From assembly GCA_016276965.1 (NCBI GenBank), contig JADNRU010000005.1, positions 1 to 37,423 of the forward strand: DNA of 37,423 nucleotides, read 5' to 3'. Under the pieces are notes generated by a model, which saw only the letters and a program-made list of their open reading frames with translations, was not told the origin of the DNA and searched no databases. A program made the position numbers and the translations under genes. Of the stretch, positions 1-8,357 are shown in pieces (the stretch's first letter is position 1; every line of letters starts with the position of its first letter). This stretch comes from Nitrosopumilales archaeon (GTDB taxonomy: Archaea > Thermoproteota > Nitrososphaeria > Nitrososphaerales > Nitrosopumilaceae).

Positions 1-478
1 ACCAAGCTACGATGAAGGTTCTTCTGAATTAACCATATTAAGCAAAGAAAATGCTTTTGCTCTAACAATTAATAACGTAAAGTGGCCAGAAAAAATTGTA
101 AGATTTTCAATCTTTGATGGAATTAAATGGACAATAATCGAATCCACATCAACTGTAGAAGAAGAGTGGACGCATATTGCTGCAACTCTTGATGATTCTT
201 CAATCAGTCTTTACATCAATGGAAAAATAGAAGCTACAAAAAAAATTGAAGGAATTCCTACTCTGAACTCACGTGGTTATTTAGAAGTAAAATCATTTGA
301 AAGTATATCATCTGATTCTGAAATAATAATTGGTGCCCAACTATCTTCTAAAAGAGGAATTGAAAAATCAATGGGATTTTTTTCTGGATTAGTCGATGAA
401 GTAGTAATCGAAGATGAATCTTTAGCTGAAGAGCAGATTGATGAGCTGTGTCAGCAAAGTGAACATTTTTCCATATAA
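1..478 (+). CDS. LamG/concanavalin A-like domain protein, C-terminal part
   Basis: The reading frame is open from the window edge (codons begin at base 2) to a TAA at 476-478, giving 158 residues of a protein whose start lies outside. The visible part has the pattern of a LamG/laminin-G jelly-roll domain: a WTHIAATLD strand, then SLYINGK, then IIIGAQL, and a closing strand FFSGLVDEVVIEDESL followed by an EEQI helix. Such domains usually bind carbohydrate or protein on exported archaeal and bacterial surface proteins, so an extracellular location is likely but the signal peptide is not visible. No transmembrane segment follows the domain. The domain call is fairly secure; the full architecture and ligand are unknown. 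Confidence 0.75.
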   Translation, partial: PSYDEGSSELTILSKENAFALTINNVKWPEKIVRFSIFDGIKWTIIESTSTVEEEWTHIAATLDDSSISLYINGKIEATKKIEGIPTLNSRGYLEVKSFESISSDSEIIIGAQLSSKRGIEKSMGFFSGLVDEVVIEDESLAEEQIDELCQQSEHFSI

Positions 479-556
479 TCGCATTCACATTTAGAATTCT
501 ATATCCTCATCCGTAAGACTTAGTATCCATAATTGTCACGAGATAGATCACATATC

Positions 557-1303
557 ATGAATGACCAATTGCTTAAGCAGATGCAAAATGCTATCAAAGA
601 AACTGTTTTAGAAAAAAAAATTGGTATTGCCTTCTCTGGTGGTGTAGATAGTTCTCTTACTGCAAAAATTTGTTCAGACTTGGGGTATCAAGTGATTTTG
701 CTTACTATTGGTTTTGAAGGCTCTCATGATATCTTGTTTTCAAAAAAGATTAACGAATTTCTCAAACTACCACACCAAACTCTAGAAATTAATGAAAAAA
801 ACTTTAATGAAATTTCCAAAAAAATTAATCAAAAAATAAACACTGATAATTTATCTTGGAATGAAAACTGTATTGCTTTTTACTATGTTTCAAAACTTGC
901 AAAAAAAATGAACCTAAATTCAGTTGTGACAGGAAATGGAATTGATGAATTATTTTGTGGATACAATGCTTATAGAGACGCAATAAAAAATGGAGAACTA
1001 AAAGTTCAGGAATTAATGAACTTAAAACTTGATAATGAATTGAAAATGATGAAGGCAGTAAATAACATCTCTTCTGAATTTGGAATAAGGATCATTCAGC
1101 CATTGCTTTCAGAAATTTTCATAAATTATGCCAAAAAAATACCTGTTTCACAAAAAATTAAAAATTCTGATGATTTAATTCGTAAACACATTATTAGAAA
1201 ATTGGCATCCGATATTGGATTACCTGAGGTTTGCGCTAATCAAAGAAAGAAGGCACTTCAGTATGGTTCTCTAATCCATAAAGCTCTAATAAAATCTAGG
1301 TAA
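557..1303 (+). CDS. Asparagine-synthase-like PP-loop ATPase (no glutaminase domain)
   Basis: This 248-residue protein carries the PP-loop SGGVDSS at residues 27-33, followed by a core resembling the synthetase half of asparagine synthase B (GNGIDELFCGYNAY, matching the family's G-x-G-x-DE-x-F-x-GY). The N-terminal class II glutaminase domain is absent, so it would need free ammonia or a partner, or it makes another amide or adenylated product. I chose ATG 557; a TTG at 533 would add eight residues (MSRDRSHI) with no family support. Its 3' end overlaps the convergent purB by 8 nt. The substrate cannot be read from the sequence. Confidence 0.75.
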   Translation: MNDQLLKQMQNAIKETVLEKKIGIAFSGGVDSSLTAKICSDLGYQVILLTIGFEGSHDILFSKKINEFLKLPHQTLEINEKNFNEISKKINQKINTDNLSWNENCIAFYYVSKLAKKMNLNSVVTGNGIDELFCGYNAYRDAIKNGELKVQELMNLKLDNELKMMKAVNNISSEFGIRIIQPLLSEIFINYAKKIPVSQKIKNSDDLIRKHIIRKLASDIGLPEVCANQRKKALQYGSLIHKALIKSR

Positions 1304-2657
1304 ATTTTTTACGTGATTTTTGAACTAACTTGAAAACATTGTTAATTATAGTACCTGATGCTCCAAGATGATTCTCAGGAGAAAATATTGATTTAATTTC
1401 GTTTTCTTTTAGTTTTGAGGAAAGTACTTTGTCTTTTTTTATTGCATCAATGAATTCCATATCTTTTTTATGAGCTTCAAAGGCCACACGTTGAACATCT
1501 CTGTATGCCTTGAATCTTGGAATACCTTTTTTGATTAGTGCTTTTAGAAGAAACTCTGCAAAAATTTGTCCTTTGGTGATGTAAAGATTTTGTTTTATTT
1601 TATTTGTATTAACATGCAAATTTTGAATAATTTTGATCATTGTTTCTAACATTTCATCAGCTAAAATAGAACACATTGGAAGAATGAATCTCTCATTTGC
1701 AGAATTAGATAAATCACGTTCATGCCAGTGAGGTATATTTTCAAAAGAAGTATGTACTTGACTTCGTAATAATTTTGATAATGATGTTATACGTTCGCTT
1801 TTGATAGGATTTCTTTTTACGGGAACGGAACTGCTTCCCATCTGACCTTTTTTGAAATGTTCTGCAACCTCATCAATTTCAGTTCTTTGTAAATTACGTA
1901 TCTCTATAGCTATTTTTTCAAGAGTTGATCCTAGTAATGCCAGCTGAAACACATATTCTGCATATCTTTCTCTCGGGATAATTTGTGTCGTAACTTCAGC
2001 AGGATACAATCCTAATCTTTTTGCAACTCTTTTTTGAACTTCAAGAGCCTTTGCACCCATTAATGAACCTGTGCCTACAACTCCAAGAGTTTTACAAATA
2101 AAAATCCTTTTTTTAATTTCTTCTATTCTTTCCAAATGCTTTGACATCTCTGCAGCCCAATTGGCAAACTTTAATCCAAAAGAAATTATACTTGCGTGCT
2201 GACCATGTGTACGACCTACTGCAGGGATATTTTTGTATTTTACTGCCTTTTGCGCTAAAAGTAAAGCTAGCTTTCCAACTTTAGGTTGAATAATTGCAAG
2301 TGCATCTTTCATTTGCATAGAATTACTTGTATCGACTAGATCATTACTTGTCAAACCATAATGAATCCACGGTCTAACTTCTAGTTTACATTTTTCACTC
2401 AAGGCTTCAACTAAAGCTGCAGTATCATGGTCGCTTTTTGCTTCAAGTTGTTTGATTCTTTTTGCTGTAATCTTACCTGATTTTGCAACCTTTAGAATAT
2501 TTTTCCCTACCGATTTTGGGATGATTCCAATCTGACTTTGGGAATAGGCTGCTGCTCCTTCAACTTCTAATTGATAATTAATTTTATTTTGTTCTCTGAA
2601 CACTGCCAACATCTCTTTTGTACCATAACGTCCACTATCTATCGGTAATATTGACAA
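1296..2657 (-). CDS. purB: Adenylosuccinate lyase
   Basis: PurB cleaves SAICAR to AICAR and adenylosuccinate to AMP, releasing fumarate. The 453 residues fit the family length. The fumarase/aspartase superfamily blocks are visible: HYGLTSND at 99-106, GRTHGQHA at 148-155 with the catalytic His, and the signature loop GSSSVPVKRNP at 274-284, where the family normally has GSSxMPxKxNP. The start is TTG at 2657; an AT-rich box (about 2679-2690) lies 25 bp upstream, consistent with a leaderless mRNA. It is transcribed away from rtcB. Together with purA at 17.6 kb it covers the AMP branch of purine synthesis. Confidence 0.95.
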   Translation of the reverse strand: MSILPIDSGRYGTKEMLAVFREQNKINYQLEVEGAAAYSQSQIGIIPKSVGKNILKVAKSGKITAKRIKQLEAKSDHDTAALVEALSEKCKLEVRPWIHYGLTSNDLVDTSNSMQMKDALAIIQPKVGKLALLLAQKAVKYKNIPAVGRTHGQHASIISFGLKFANWAAEMSKHLERIEEIKKRIFICKTLGVVGTGSLMGAKALEVQKRVAKRLGLYPAEVTTQIIPRERYAEYVFQLALLGSTLEKIAIEIRNLQRTEIDEVAEHFKKGQMGSSSVPVKRNPIKSERITSLSKLLRSQVHTSFENIPHWHERDLSNSANERFILPMCSILADEMLETMIKIIQNLHVNTNKIKQNLYITKGQIFAEFLLKALIKKGIPRFKAYRDVQRVAFEAHKKDMEFIDAIKKDKVLSSKLKENEIKSIFSPENHLGASGTIINNVFKLVQKSRKKFT

Positions 2658-2734
2658 TATTGAATCTCGTTTTGTATCGAAAATAAATCTACTTATGATT
2701 TAAATTGTGTAGGCATGACGTTTTACCGATCGTA

Positions 2735-4183
2735 ATGTCATTATCAACGCCAAAAAAAATAGGGAAAATGAAATACCAAATTGAACCTGATTCAAGTCGG
2801 GGAATGAGAGTTCCCGTAACTATTTACGCTGATGAGAAACTTCTTGAAAAAATGATGTCTGATAGAACAATCCAGCAGGCAATCAATGTTTCAACTATAC
2901 CAGGAATTCAGGGTAGCTCTGTTGTTTTACCCGATGGACACGAAGGTTATGGATTTCCAGTAGGTGGAGTAGCAGCTATGGATGCTAATGAGGGAATGAT
3001 TAGCCCTGGTGGAGTAGGTTACGATATTAACTGTGGTGTAAGGCTATTGCGAACAAATCTTAGTGAAAACGATGTCAGGCCGAAATTAAAAGAACTGATA
3101 AGTGATCTTTTCAATTCAATACCATCAGGGGTTGGTTCAAAAGGTGCCATTAAGCTTAGCCCTTCTCAACTTGACGAAGTTCTTGTTAAGGGGGTTCCAT
3201 GGGCAGTAGAAAATGGCTATGGACGAACTGAAGATGTTAATGTTTGTGAAGAAAACGGTCACATGGAAAATGCAGATCCCAACAAAGTTTCCGATAAAGC
3301 AAGAAAAAGGGGAGCACCACAACTTGGTAGTCTAGGATCTGGGAACCATTTTCTTGAGATACAAAAGGTAGCAGAGATTCATGATGAAAATGCAGCAAAA
3401 ATAATGGGAATTGAAAAAGGTACAGTTACAATTCTAACTCATTGTGGTTCACGTGGATTTGGTCATCAAGTCTGCAGTGACTATCTCAGGATTTCTGAAC
3501 AAGCACTCAAAAAATACGGTGTAACATTACCTGACAGAGAACTTGCTTGTGTTCCAAATAGTTCTGAAGAAGGAGAATCGTATAGAAAAGCGATGTTTGC
3601 TGCTCTTAATTTTGCGTGGAGTAATAGACAAATGATTACTCACTGGACACGAAAGTCTTTTGAAAGAGTTCTAAAACAATCTGAATCTGATTTAGGAATG
3701 GATCTTGTCTACGATGTTGCTCACAATATTGCTAAAGTTGAAAAACACAAAGTTGATGGCCAATTAAAATCGGTAGTTGTTCACAGAAAAGGAGCAACAC
3801 GAGCGTTTCCGGCACATAGGGATGAAATTCCTCAGAAATACCGAGAAATTGGACAACCAGTATTCATTCCAGGTTCCATGGGTACATCAAGCTGGATTTT
3901 ACTTGGACAACCTAACTCAATGAATCTTACCTTTGGTTCAACTGCTCATGGTGCAGGTAGAACTATGTCAAGAACAAGAGCCAGGAAAAATTACACCGAA
4001 TCACAAGTCAGAAAATATTTGACCGACAAAGGAATTGTTGTTAAAGCTCTTACGAGAGATGGAGTGGTAGAAGAAGCTCCTCAAGCATACAAAGATGTAG
4101 ATTCAATCGTAAATGTTTCACATGAATTGGGAATAGCAACCAAAGTAGCAAAATTGCTACCAATAGGAGTGATTAAGGGTTGA
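2735..4183 (+). CDS. rtcB: RNA-splicing ligase RtcB
   Basis: RtcB joins a 2',3'-cyclic phosphate or 3'-phosphate RNA end to a 5'-OH end using GTP and Mn2+, the step that seals tRNA halves after intron removal in archaea. From ATG 2735 the protein has 482 residues, normal for the family. Diagnostic segments are DGHEGYGFPVGG near residue 67, GGVGYDINCGVR near 92 (metal-binding Asp and Cys), THCGSRGFGHQ, YDVAHNIAK, and VHRKGATRAFPAHRD around the GMP-accepting region. TTG 2705 would add ten unsupported residues, and a later ATG at 2768 is also possible. No intein is present. It overlaps the next gene by 4 nt, suggesting co-transcription. Confidence 0.95.
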   Translation: MSLSTPKKIGKMKYQIEPDSSRGMRVPVTIYADEKLLEKMMSDRTIQQAINVSTIPGIQGSSVVLPDGHEGYGFPVGGVAAMDANEGMISPGGVGYDINCGVRLLRTNLSENDVRPKLKELISDLFNSIPSGVGSKGAIKLSPSQLDEVLVKGVPWAVENGYGRTEDVNVCEENGHMENADPNKVSDKARKRGAPQLGSLGSGNHFLEIQKVAEIHDENAAKIMGIEKGTVTILTHCGSRGFGHQVCSDYLRISEQALKKYGVTLPDRELACVPNSSEEGESYRKAMFAALNFAWSNRQMITHWTRKSFERVLKQSESDLGMDLVYDVAHNIAKVEKHKVDGQLKSVVVHRKGATRAFPAHRDEIPQKYREIGQPVFIPGSMGTSSWILLGQPNSMNLTFGSTAHGAGRTMSRTRARKNYTESQVRKYLTDKGIVVKALTRDGVVEEAPQAYKDVDSIVNVSHELGIATKVAKLLPIGVIKG

Positions 4184-4587
4184 GCGACGAAGACAAAGAG
4201 CTTGAACAGCTAAAGAAAAAACGTCTAGAAGAAATGCAAAAAAATATTTCATCTAAAAAAAAGCAAGAAGAACTTAGCTCTGTTCAAAAATCCATACCAA
4301 CATCGAGGCAACTTCTACTTAAAATTCTAGGTTACAGAGGATTCGAAGTCCTACAAAATGCCGAGTCACAATATCCTAAAGAAACAAAAATTGTAGTAGA
4401 AAAACTCGGAGAACTAATTTCTTCTGGAGAAATTAATGAAAAGATGGATGGTGGCCAACTTTTAGCATTATTTCGATCTGTGGGAATAAACGTTAGAATG
4501 GAGACAAAAATTAATGTTGAACAAGAAGGAAAATTCGTTTCTCTTTCTGATAAATTGAAAAGTAAATCCTCTTCTGATAATACTTAG
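4180..4587 (+). CDS. PDCD5-family DNA-binding protein
   Basis: The 135 residues match the archaeal PDCD5/TFAR19 family: a charged N-terminal helix (EDKELEQLKKKRLEEMQ), a Lys/Gln-rich linker, then a compact helical core containing the typical QLLLKILGYRGFEVLQNA and a later LGELISSGEI element. Family members are small helical proteins reported to bind double-stranded DNA; their exact role in archaea is unsettled. The start is TTG at 4180 inside a TTGA overlap with the rtcB stop, so the two genes are probably translationally coupled. The basic tail KLKSKSSSDNT is short. Confidence 0.85.
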   Translation: MSDEDKELEQLKKKRLEEMQKNISSKKKQEELSSVQKSIPTSRQLLLKILGYRGFEVLQNAESQYPKETKIVVEKLGELISSGEINEKMDGGQLLALFRSVGINVRMETKINVEQEGKFVSLSDKLKSKSSSDNT

Positions 4588-4610
4588 AATCAAGATGGTA
4601 ATGATACTCA

Positions 4611-4931
4611 TTGAAAATTTTTTTTGACGTAAGTACTACAAATTACGAAGAAAACAAAGAACTTTTGATAAAAGCATTAGATTATCTACAGAACCGTTGT
4701 GAGATAGTAAACGGGTACCAATTAGGAAAATCTGTGTCAAGATTTGGTTGGACTTTTTTTAAACTATGGTTAAAACCTAATCTTGTTTTAAAAATTGAAG
4801 AAAATCTTTCAGATATGATAAAAAAAACTAAAGGGAAAAAATATGAAGAAAAATTTACTAATTTTATGTCTGACTATTTTTTATCAAAAGGATGTAATGT
4901 CAAATTAAAATTAACAGAGAATGAGGATTAA
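4611..4931 (+). CDS. Hypothetical protein, 106 aa
   Basis: I do not recognise this protein. It begins with TTG 4611, 23 nt after the PDCD5 gene and on the same strand, so it probably belongs to the rtcB-PDCD5 transcript. It is soluble, basic and apparently alpha/beta: a beta strand KIFFDVST, a helix [13 protein letters not shown], an aromatic stretch [10 protein letters not shown] and a Lys-rich C-terminal half. ATGs at 4595 and 4601 are out of frame, which leaves TTG as the start. Its last 4 nt overlap the convergent rps11 gene. The frame is clearly coding (106 codons, no signal peptide or membrane segment), but no function can be assigned. Confidence 0.6.
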   Translation: MKIFFDVSTTNYEENKELLIKALDYLQNRCEIVNGYQLGKSVSRFGWTFFKLWLKPNLVLKIEENLSDMIKKTKGKKYEEKFTNFMSDYFLSKGCNVKLKLTENED

Positions 4932-5470
4932 ACTCGTCTTCCTCGCTTACCGCCTTTTTTCCTTGTAGTATCATGAGGAGTTGGGGTAACATCATCTATT
5001 CGTCCTATCTTAAATCCGCCTCTAGCAAGAGCTCTGATTGATGCTTGAGCTCCCGGACCAGGAACCCTGGATCCTACTCCGCCCACTGCTCTTACTCTTA
5101 TATGCAAATTAGTAAACCCTTTGGTTTTTGCTATTTCAACTACTGCGTTTGCTGCCTTCATAGCTGCAAATGGAGAAGATTCGTATCTGTCTGCGTTTAC
5201 ATGTACTCCACCAGAACTAATTGCAACAGTTTCAGCGCCAGTAAGATCAGTTATGTGAATGATTGTATTGTTGTAACTACTAAAGATATGGGCAATTCCC
5301 CACTTGACTTTAGATTCTTCTTTTGGTTCGGATATCTTTTCTGTTTTAGTTTGCATGTCTTCTTTTGAAATCTTTTCTTTACTTTCATCTTTAGACTTGG
5401 CTATGAGTTCAGCTTTAATTTTTTCAGCCTCAGCTTTAACCTCTTCAATTTTTGTGTTAGTTTCAGACAA
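4928..5470 (-). CDS. rps11: Small-subunit ribosomal protein uS11
   Basis: The C-terminal 127 residues are a clear archaeal S11: [24 protein letters not shown] at the start of the domain, then the [24 protein letters not shown] region and the basic [10 protein letters not shown] tail that contacts 16S rRNA near the platform. The first 53 residues are an added Glu/Lys-rich, helix-prone extension not found in typical S11 of about 130 residues. The start is TTG 5470, with an AT-rich TATA-like box (5492-5503) 25-30 bp upstream. It stands alone here, without the S13/S4/RpoD neighbours seen in many archaea. Confidence 0.95.
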   Translation of the reverse strand: MSETNTKIEEVKAEAEKIKAELIAKSKDESKEKISKEDMQTKTEKISEPKEESKVKWGIAHIFSSYNNTIIHITDLTGAETVAISSGGVHVNADRYESSPFAAMKAANAVVEIAKTKGFTNLHIRVRAVGGVGSRVPGPGAQASIRALARGGFKIGRIDDVTPTPHDTTRKKGGKRGRRV

Positions 5471-5504
5471 TGTCTACCCACATCTTGACGGGTTTAATAA
5501 AACA

Positions 5505-6458
5505 TTAACTCTCAAAATGCCGCCAACCTTTATTTTCCAACTTTTTGATTTTGCTATTACTTTTATACACTACCCCTACTCCGTTTGAAACAAAACCTAT
5601 CTCAAATACAGGAATTTTCAGGACTTTAGCCATATTCCTTACCTTTTTCAAATTTGATGTTGGTACCGTGGCTACAATTTCATACTCCTCTCCTCCATGT
5701 AGAATTAAATCAAGAGGTTCAAGTCCGGTTTTTTGAGCAAATTTGAGTAAATCTTGATTTACTGGAAGTTTTGTGATGACAAATCTTTTCCTGCTTTGTT
5801 TTGCCATTTCATTGAGTGTAGTAGATAGACCATCACTAGAATCCATTGATGATGAAAAATATTTACTAGCTCTATTGCCAAAATGCAATCGTGGTGTAGG
5901 TCTTAGCGTTGCTTTTTTTGCTTTTCTTGTAAAGCTACTATTTGATCTTAATTTTTTTAAAATTATTTTCAACCCTGCAGCAGAATATCCAAAAGGACCA
6001 GTGGTGATAATGATATCATTTGTCCTTGCACCTTTTCTTGGAATAATCTTTTTTGAAGTTCCAAACAAACAAACTTGAATTACTAATTCTTTTCCCTCGT
6101 TGGTATCTCCTCCTAAAAATTTAAAATTAAATTCTTTTGCTGCTTTTGCTAAAGCACTTGCCAAGTTTCTTATTTTTAATTTAGAAAATCTTCGGGGTAA
6201 TGTAACAGAAACTATTCCATAATGAGGTTTGACACCTTTTGATGCAAAATCACTTACACAAGCAACCACACTCTTTCTAGCAGCATCTTCAAGCTTTGTT
6301 CCAGGAGGAATATCTGTACTCTCTACCAGAGTATCTATTTTTGCTATGAAAGAAGTTTTTCCAAGTTTAAAGACCTCAACGTCTTCTGATGTAATTTTCT
6401 TATTTCCTAATTTTTCTTGAAAAATTCTAATTATTTCTCTTTCATTTAACTTGCTCAT
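5505..6458 (-). CDS. thiL: Thiamine-monophosphate kinase
   Basis: ThiL phosphorylates thiamine monophosphate to thiamine diphosphate with ATP, the last step of cofactor synthesis. The 317-residue protein shows the AIR-synthase-like fold: KIDTLVESTDIPPGT near residue 40 (Mg-ATP binding Asp), AARKSVVACVSDFASKG, FLGGDTNEG, and the C-terminal MDSSDGLSTTL and LHGGEEYE motifs expected for ThiL rather than PurM. ATG 6458 lies inside the end of the upstream phosphohexomutase gene (17-nt overlap), so the two genes form one transcript from the promoter near 7766. Confidence 0.92.
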   Translation of the reverse strand: MSKLNEREIIRIFQEKLGNKKITSEDVEVFKLGKTSFIAKIDTLVESTDIPPGTKLEDAARKSVVACVSDFASKGVKPHYGIVSVTLPRRFSKLKIRNLASALAKAAKEFNFKFLGGDTNEGKELVIQVCLFGTSKKIIPRKGARTNDIIITTGPFGYSAAGLKIILKKLRSNSSFTRKAKKATLRPTPRLHFGNRASKYFSSSMDSSDGLSTTLNEMAKQSRKRFVITKLPVNQDLLKFAQKTGLEPLDLILHGGEEYEIVATVPTSNLKKVRNMAKVLKIPVFEIGFVSNGVGVVYKSNSKIKKLENKGWRHFES

Positions 6459-7749
6459 AACTTTGTTTCACTAGGTATTTTACTTCTTGATGAATTGTTC
6501 CTACTTTTTCTAAACTATTTGATTCTGCTGAAATTCTTATAATATCTTCAGTGTTGGATTTTCTGACAAGTACCCATGTATCATCATCTACAATTGCCTT
6601 AATTCCATCTATTGTGATTATTTTATCATATTTTTTCTCCATCTTTTCTTGTAACTTGTCTAGGATTTTCTCATGTACATCAGAAGGTATATCCACCTTG
6701 TCTCTCACTTGATGATAATTTTCCATAAAGTCGATAACATCATTGAATGTTTTTGTGCTAAGCATTGAGGTAATAAAACCACTAGTTAGGATTCCATCCC
6801 GACAAAAATTGAATTCAGGCAGGATAAATCCTCCGCTACTTCCCTCTCCACCTGCCTCAGATTTTGTTTGTAATAATAAATCTATGACATTTGCTTCTCC
6901 CACCTTAGATCTTTGAACTTGGCCTCCCCTGTTTTTTATAAACTTCTCAATAGATACGCTTGAATCAATACTAAGAACAAATTTTTTGTAACCCATCTCT
7001 AAAGCTTTTGCTACACCTAGTCCCAATGTGACATCTGGAGATTGTTTTTCCCCATCTTTTACTACAATTAAACGGTCTCCATCCAAATCAAAAGCAAAAC
7101 CAATGTCTCTGTTTTTTGTCTCAGAAATAAGATCCGAAAGACTATCAACTGTTGGATCAGGACCACGAGAGACATTATTTTCACCTTCATTGATAATTTG
7201 AACATCACAACCAATTTTTTCTAAAAGAATTGGAGCAACTGTTTTTGCTGCACCTCCGCCAATGTCTACAGTAACTTTAGGATTACCATCAGTTTTACCT
7301 ATTAATTTAACAGCATCATTAACATAATTTGAATCGATTTTAGTCTCAGAACCAATTTTAGTTGTTGAAATTTTTTGATCTTTAATAACTAATTCTAATT
7401 CTTTTTCATTAATCCCTCTACCATCAACAATAAATTTCAGTCCATTCCACTCTAGTGGATTATGAGATGAGGTTATAATGATGCCTGCTCCATATCTTCG
7501 TGATTCTCTAAATGCCACAGGTGTTGGCATCATTCCTAAATTGTAAACATCAATTCCACATTGCATAAGTGATGCTGCTACAGTCTCTTTTATCATGTTT
7601 GAAGAAGGTCTAGTGTCATTTGCAATAACACACTTTTTTGATTCTATCAAAGTAGAGAAATTGTTACAAAATTTCAAAACATCTTTGAGTGTAAAGTCTT
7701 TACCAAAAATTCCCCTAATTCCGGAGATGGATATTTTCAATGAATCCAA
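6442..7749 (-). CDS. Phosphoglucosamine mutase / phosphomannomutase family
   Basis: This is an alpha-D-phosphohexomutase of about 435 residues that would move phosphate between C6 and C1 of a hexose. All four active-site loops are visible: TSSHNP at 93-98 with the phosphoserine, DLDGDRL at 221-227 binding Mg2+, GEGSSGG at 301-307 for the sugar, and RKSNTEDIIRI near the C-terminus for phosphate. Archaeal members serve as GlmM or ManB, and the substrate cannot be decided from sequence. The start may be TTG 7749 or TTG 7740; a TATA box at 7763-7770 sits about 26 bp before 7740, which favours the shorter form (432 aa). Confidence 0.88.
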   Translation of the reverse strand: MDSLKISISGIRGIFGKDFTLKDVLKFCNNFSTLIESKKCVIANDTRPSSNMIKETVAASLMQCGIDVYNLGMMPTPVAFRESRRYGAGIIITSSHNPLEWNGLKFIVDGRGINEKELELVIKDQKISTTKIGSETKIDSNYVNDAVKLIGKTDGNPKVTVDIGGGAAKTVAPILLEKIGCDVQIINEGENNVSRGPDPTVDSLSDLISETKNRDIGFAFDLDGDRLIVVKDGEKQSPDVTLGLGVAKALEMGYKKFVLSIDSSVSIEKFIKNRGGQVQRSKVGEANVIDLLLQTKSEAGGEGSSGGFILPEFNFCRDGILTSGFITSMLSTKTFNDVIDFMENYHQVRDKVDIPSDVHEKILDKLQEKMEKKYDKIITIDGIKAIVDDDTWVLVRKSNTEDIIRISAESNSLEKVGTIHQEVKYLVKQSYEQVK

Positions 7750-7762
7750 ACCAAAAAGGCTT

Positions 7763-7770
7763 TTTATAAA
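7763..7770. promoter_or_regulatory. Shared TATA box between phosphohexomutase gene and tRNA-Thr
   Basis: The self-complementary octamer TTTATAAA lies almost midway between two divergent genes. Its centre is about 25 bp from the 5' end of tRNA-Thr (7792) on the plus strand and about 26 bp from TTG 7740 on the minus strand, the normal archaeal TATA-to-start distance. No second TATA-like element is apparent in the gap, so one box may serve both directions. This is inference from spacing. Confidence 0.55.
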
Positions 7771-7791
7771 CTCTGATAGGAACCGATGTGT

Positions 7792-7865
7792 GCCTCGATA
7801 GCTCAGCCTGGTAGAGCGAACGCCTCGTAAGCGTTAGGCCGTGGGTTCAGATCCCACTCGAGGCT
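7792..7865 (+). tRNA. tRNA-Thr (anticodon CGU)
   Basis: A complete cloverleaf can be drawn. Acceptor arms are GCCTCGA (7792-7798) and TCGAGGC (7858-7864), followed by discriminator T. The D-arm is GCTCAGCCTGGTAGAGC; the anticodon stem AACGC/GCGTT encloses the loop CTCGTAA, giving anticodon CGT that reads ACG (Thr); the T-arm is GTGGG-TTCAGAT-CCCAC. U73 fits archaeal tRNA-Thr. There is no intron and CCA is not encoded. Transcription should start at the TATA box at 7763-7770. Confidence 0.95.
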
Positions 7866-7920
7866 TTACACTATGTTTCGATTTTAATTGCAAAAACAAA
7901 CTAAGAAAAATTTTAAACTT

Positions 7921-7998
7921 TCAGTCTTCGAGGGATTCAATATCAACTTGAAGTTCCTTTCCTAGACCTTTCCACCATTTTATTACCTCGCTTGACAT
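7921..7998 (-). CDS. Possible 25-aa microprotein
   Basis: An ATG at 7998 opens a 25-codon frame ending in TGA, with the sequence MSSEVIKWWKGLGKELQVDI and then an acidic end ESLED. A purine-rich stretch (GAGAGGGGAG) directly precedes the ATG, and a TATA-like CTATAAG centred near 8033 would place the transcript start about 10 nt upstream of it. The frame stays open upstream to a GTG/TTG at 8064/8067, which would give 47-48 residues of hydrophilic, protein-like sequence. I do not recognise the product. It sits between tRNA-Thr and small membrane-protein genes. Confidence 0.4.
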   Translation of the reverse strand: MSSEVIKWWKGLGKELQVDIESLED

Positions 7999-8131
7999 AC
8001 TCCCCTCTCTATTATCCGAATAATCATCCCTTATAGATCTGTCGATTGTATTGTCATTGAACACCAACTAACAATAATTTCATTTTGATTGAATTTTCAG
8101 GTAAATTACCATCAAAGATTAAATTCAAAAG

Positions 8132-8296
8132 TTATGATTTTTTCCTACTCCATTTCCTAAATAGAATTATAGCCAAAGCCCCAGCTGCACAGCTCCAAAA
8201 CACGGGCCACCTCAACTCATTTCCCATCATTCCAAGGAACGAATATACAGTTCCACCGATCAAAATAAAACCAATTATTTCAAGAATTTTGATCAT
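8132..8296 (-). CDS. Small membrane protein, 54 aa
   Basis: From ATG 8296 the product has 54 residues with two hydrophobic segments, IIGFILIGGTVYSFLGM and WPVFWSCAAGALAIILF, separated by the short polar NELRW and ending in the basic tail RKWSRKKS, which by the positive-inside rule should be cytoplasmic. A longer reading from ATG 8365 adds 23 polar residues and would overlap the divergent gene's start, so I prefer the short form, which has an AAAAAGG purine stretch upstream. I do not recognise the family. It is divergent from another two-helix membrane gene at 8358. Confidence 0.55.
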   Translation of the reverse strand: MIKILEIIGFILIGGTVYSFLGMMGNELRWPVFWSCAAGALAIILFRKWSRKKS

Positions 8297-8357
8297 TACC
8301 AACCAATTACCTTTTTGATTGTTAAAAAAATATATTATTTTGTGTTCCAGTTGACTG

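Noticed and set aside
5045-5368. A 107-codon frame antisense to rps11, rich in Tyr, Cys and Ser.
   Set aside because: It lies within S11, whose homology is certain; the composition is what the reverse of Lys/Glu-rich codons produces.
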